Source of the DNA: an uncultured Oscillospiraceae bacterium | Lineage (GTDB): Bacteria > Bacillota > Clostridia > Oscillospirales > Ruminococcaceae | Assembly (NCBI GenBank): GCA_949743955.1 | Contig: CATJVQ010000026.1 | Location: 1-64,000, forward strand | Reading direction: 5' to 3' | DNA: 64,000 bases | Shown here: piece after piece, positions 62,893-64,000 of the stretch | How the letters are laid out: each line of letters opens with the position of its first letter | How positions within the stretch are numbered: position 1 is the stretch's first letter | The notes under the pieces: generated by a model | What the model saw: the letters and a program-made list of their open reading frames with translations, nothing else | The model's database searches: none | Told to the model about the DNA's origin: nothing | Program-made: the position numbers and the translations under genes

Positions 62893-64000
62893 TCAGTCTC
62901 CGCCCCTTTCTGTACTGCTCCCGCCGTATTGCACCACCGTTTCGGCCACGGCTCCTACCTCACCGTCAGAGAGCCGCGCCGTGAAGCGCGTTCCAGGCGG
63001 GAGGGAATCCACGGAGCGCAGGGCGCGCCCGTCCCGGAGGAGGACGCCGTAGCCGCGCGTGAGGATGGACAGGGGCGAGAGCGACTGCGCGAGCCTCGCC
63101 ATCGACAGGACAGCGTTTTTCCGCACCGAAACCGTATGCGTCCACGCCCCTTGCATACGCTCCCTGCATACATCCACCTGTTTCTTCATTTGCAGAAGCC
63201 GCGCCCGGGGGGACGCCGCCTCCTTCCGCCTCGCCTGCATCTCCAGTGCGTGGCGGGCCGACTGGATCCGGCGCTGCGTCCCCTCCCGGAGGGATGCGCC
63301 CGCCGCGTCCAGATGCAGAAGCACCTCCCGTGCGTCGGGCACGGCCAGCTCCGCCGCGGCCGACGGGGTCGGCGCGCGCAGGTCGGCCACAAAATCCGCG
63401 ATGGTGAAATCCGTCTCGTGCCCCACGGCGGAGATCACCGGCACCTTGCATGCGTAAATCGCGCGGGCGAGGGTTTCGTCATTAAACCCCCACAGGTCCT
63501 CAATCGAGCCGCCCCCGCGCCCGACAATGATGACATCGCACACACCCAGCGCCTCAAGCGCGCAGAGGCCCTGCCGGACAGAATTCCCCGCGTCCTCCCC
63601 CTGCACGGTGGCCGGCGCGAGGATGACGCGGCACAGCGGCCAGCGCCGCCCGAGGATGTTGCACAGATCCTGTATGGCCGCGCCCGTCGGGGACGTGACA
63701 ATCCCCACAACGCGCGGAAAACGCGGCAGCGGGCACTTGCGGGCGGCATCGAAGAGCCCCTCCGCCGCCAGCTTCGCCTTTAACTGCTCGTAGGCGAGGT
63801 ACAGAGCGCCTGTCCCGTCCGGGATCATCTCACGGACGTAGAGCTGATAACTGCCGTCACGCTCATAGAGAGACACCGTGCACCGGACAACCACCTTCAT
63901 CCCGTTTTCCGGCGCAAAGCGCAGGGACGCGGCGTATGAGCGGAACAGCACCGCCCGGACGGCAGCCGCACTGTCCTTGAGTACAAAATAGATGTGCCCG
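62893..64000 (-). CDS. xseA: Exodeoxyribonuclease VII large subunit, N-terminus outside window
   Basis: Large catalytic subunit of exonuclease VII, which degrades single-stranded DNA. The frame enters from the right edge (GHIYFVLKDSAAAVRAVLFR, OB-fold domain) and runs to its stop at 62893. It includes RVVGIVTSPTGAAIQDLCNI, VIIVGRGGGSIEDLWGFNDE (catalytic region) and SAVGHETDFTIADFVADLRA. About 70-90 residues of the N-terminus are missing beyond the edge. The long coiled-coil region and SPLSILTRGYGVLL C-terminus are present. Confidence 0.95.
   Translation of the reverse strand, partial: GHIYFVLKDSAAAVRAVLFRSYAASLRFAPENGMKVVVRCTVSLYERDGSYQLYVREMIPDGTGALYLAYEQLKAKLAAEGLFDAARKCPLPRFPRVVGIVTSPTGAAIQDLCNILGRRWPLCRVILAPATVQGEDAGNSVRQGLCALEALGVCDVIIVGRGGGSIEDLWGFNDETLARAIYACKVPVISAVGHETDFTIADFVADLRAPTPSAAAELAVPDAREVLLHLDAAGASLREGTQRRIQSARHALEMQARRKEAASPRARLLQMKKQVDVCRERMQGAWTHTVSVRKNAVLSMARLAQSLSPLSILTRGYGVLLRDGRALRSVDSLPPGTRFTARLSDGEVGAVAETVVQYGGSSTERGGD

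Overview
The window looks like a chromosomal segment from a spore-forming Firmicute of the class Clostridia, probably an Oscillospiraceae/Ruminococcaceae-type gut anaerobe. This rests on a spoIIID regulator, a SpoIVFA/SpoIVFB-like pair, a perfect CIRCE operator in front of groESL, a Firmicute-type LexA box in front of recA, a B12-dependent ribonucleotide reductase, the xseAB-ispA-dxs-tlyA-nadK-argR-recN cluster, Firmicute ribosome-binding sites, and GC-rich coding sequence with AT-rich spacers. No rRNA, tRNA, CRISPR array or complete IS element was seen.

Layout. 1-1126: truncated chemoreceptor. 1.27-2.9 kb: decayed accessory island with serine-recombinase fragments, a DUF4177 gene and reading frames broken by stop codons. 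3-9 kb, minus strand: comEA-like gene, TSCPD protein, PHP phosphoesterase, pgsA, rimO, recX and SOS-controlled recA. 9-14.3 kb: glycerate/sugar-acid module (glycerate kinase, secreted esterase-like hydrolase, GntP permease, CdaR regulator). 15-20.6 kb, plus strand: double-domain PPK2 polyphosphate phosphotransferase, amylosucrase-like GH13 enzyme and a second chemoreceptor. 20.8-24.4 kb: spoIIID, an HU-like gene, a DUF4298 gene broken by a 14-bp tandem duplication, and nrdJ. 24.4-26.5 kb: cca and yebC, read from a promoter that abuts a 102-bp inverted-repeat element.

26.6-27.2 kb holds the most interesting feature: a roughly 600-nt transcription unit with near-consensus promoter, strong terminator, many possible hairpins and no continuous reading frame. 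It is the best candidate for a large structured RNA (OLE-like in size and architecture), though coding-like fragments leave a decayed gene possible. 27.2-33.5 kb: spoIVFB/spoIVFA-like genes, potABCD polyamine importer and a HAD phosphatase. 33.5-36.6 kb: small helical protein, groESL and an SGNH/DHHW-like fragment. 36.7-41 kb: manA and a DHHW/MBOAT/DUF4358 set for extracellular polymer O-acylation. 41-46.7 kb: MarR-adaptor-RND efflux locus. 46.8-48.7 kb: PadR-DUF1700-DUF4097 envelope cluster with a palindromic operator. 48.9-53.2 kb: GH38 alpha-mannosidase and amidohydrolase. 53.3-64 kb: leucyl aminopeptidase and the recN-to-xseA housekeeping cluster, with xseA running off the edge.

How it fits together: mother-cell sporulation control (SpoIIID, SpoIVF), DNA repair (RecA/RecX, RecN, ExoVII), isoprenoid precursors (Dxs, IspA), carbohydrate and sugar-acid use, and envelope modification or export lie interleaved. 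Only a few stretches (1.3-2.9, 26.4-27.2, 33.6-34.0, 36.3-36.7 and 48.7 kb) look accessory or recently rearranged.
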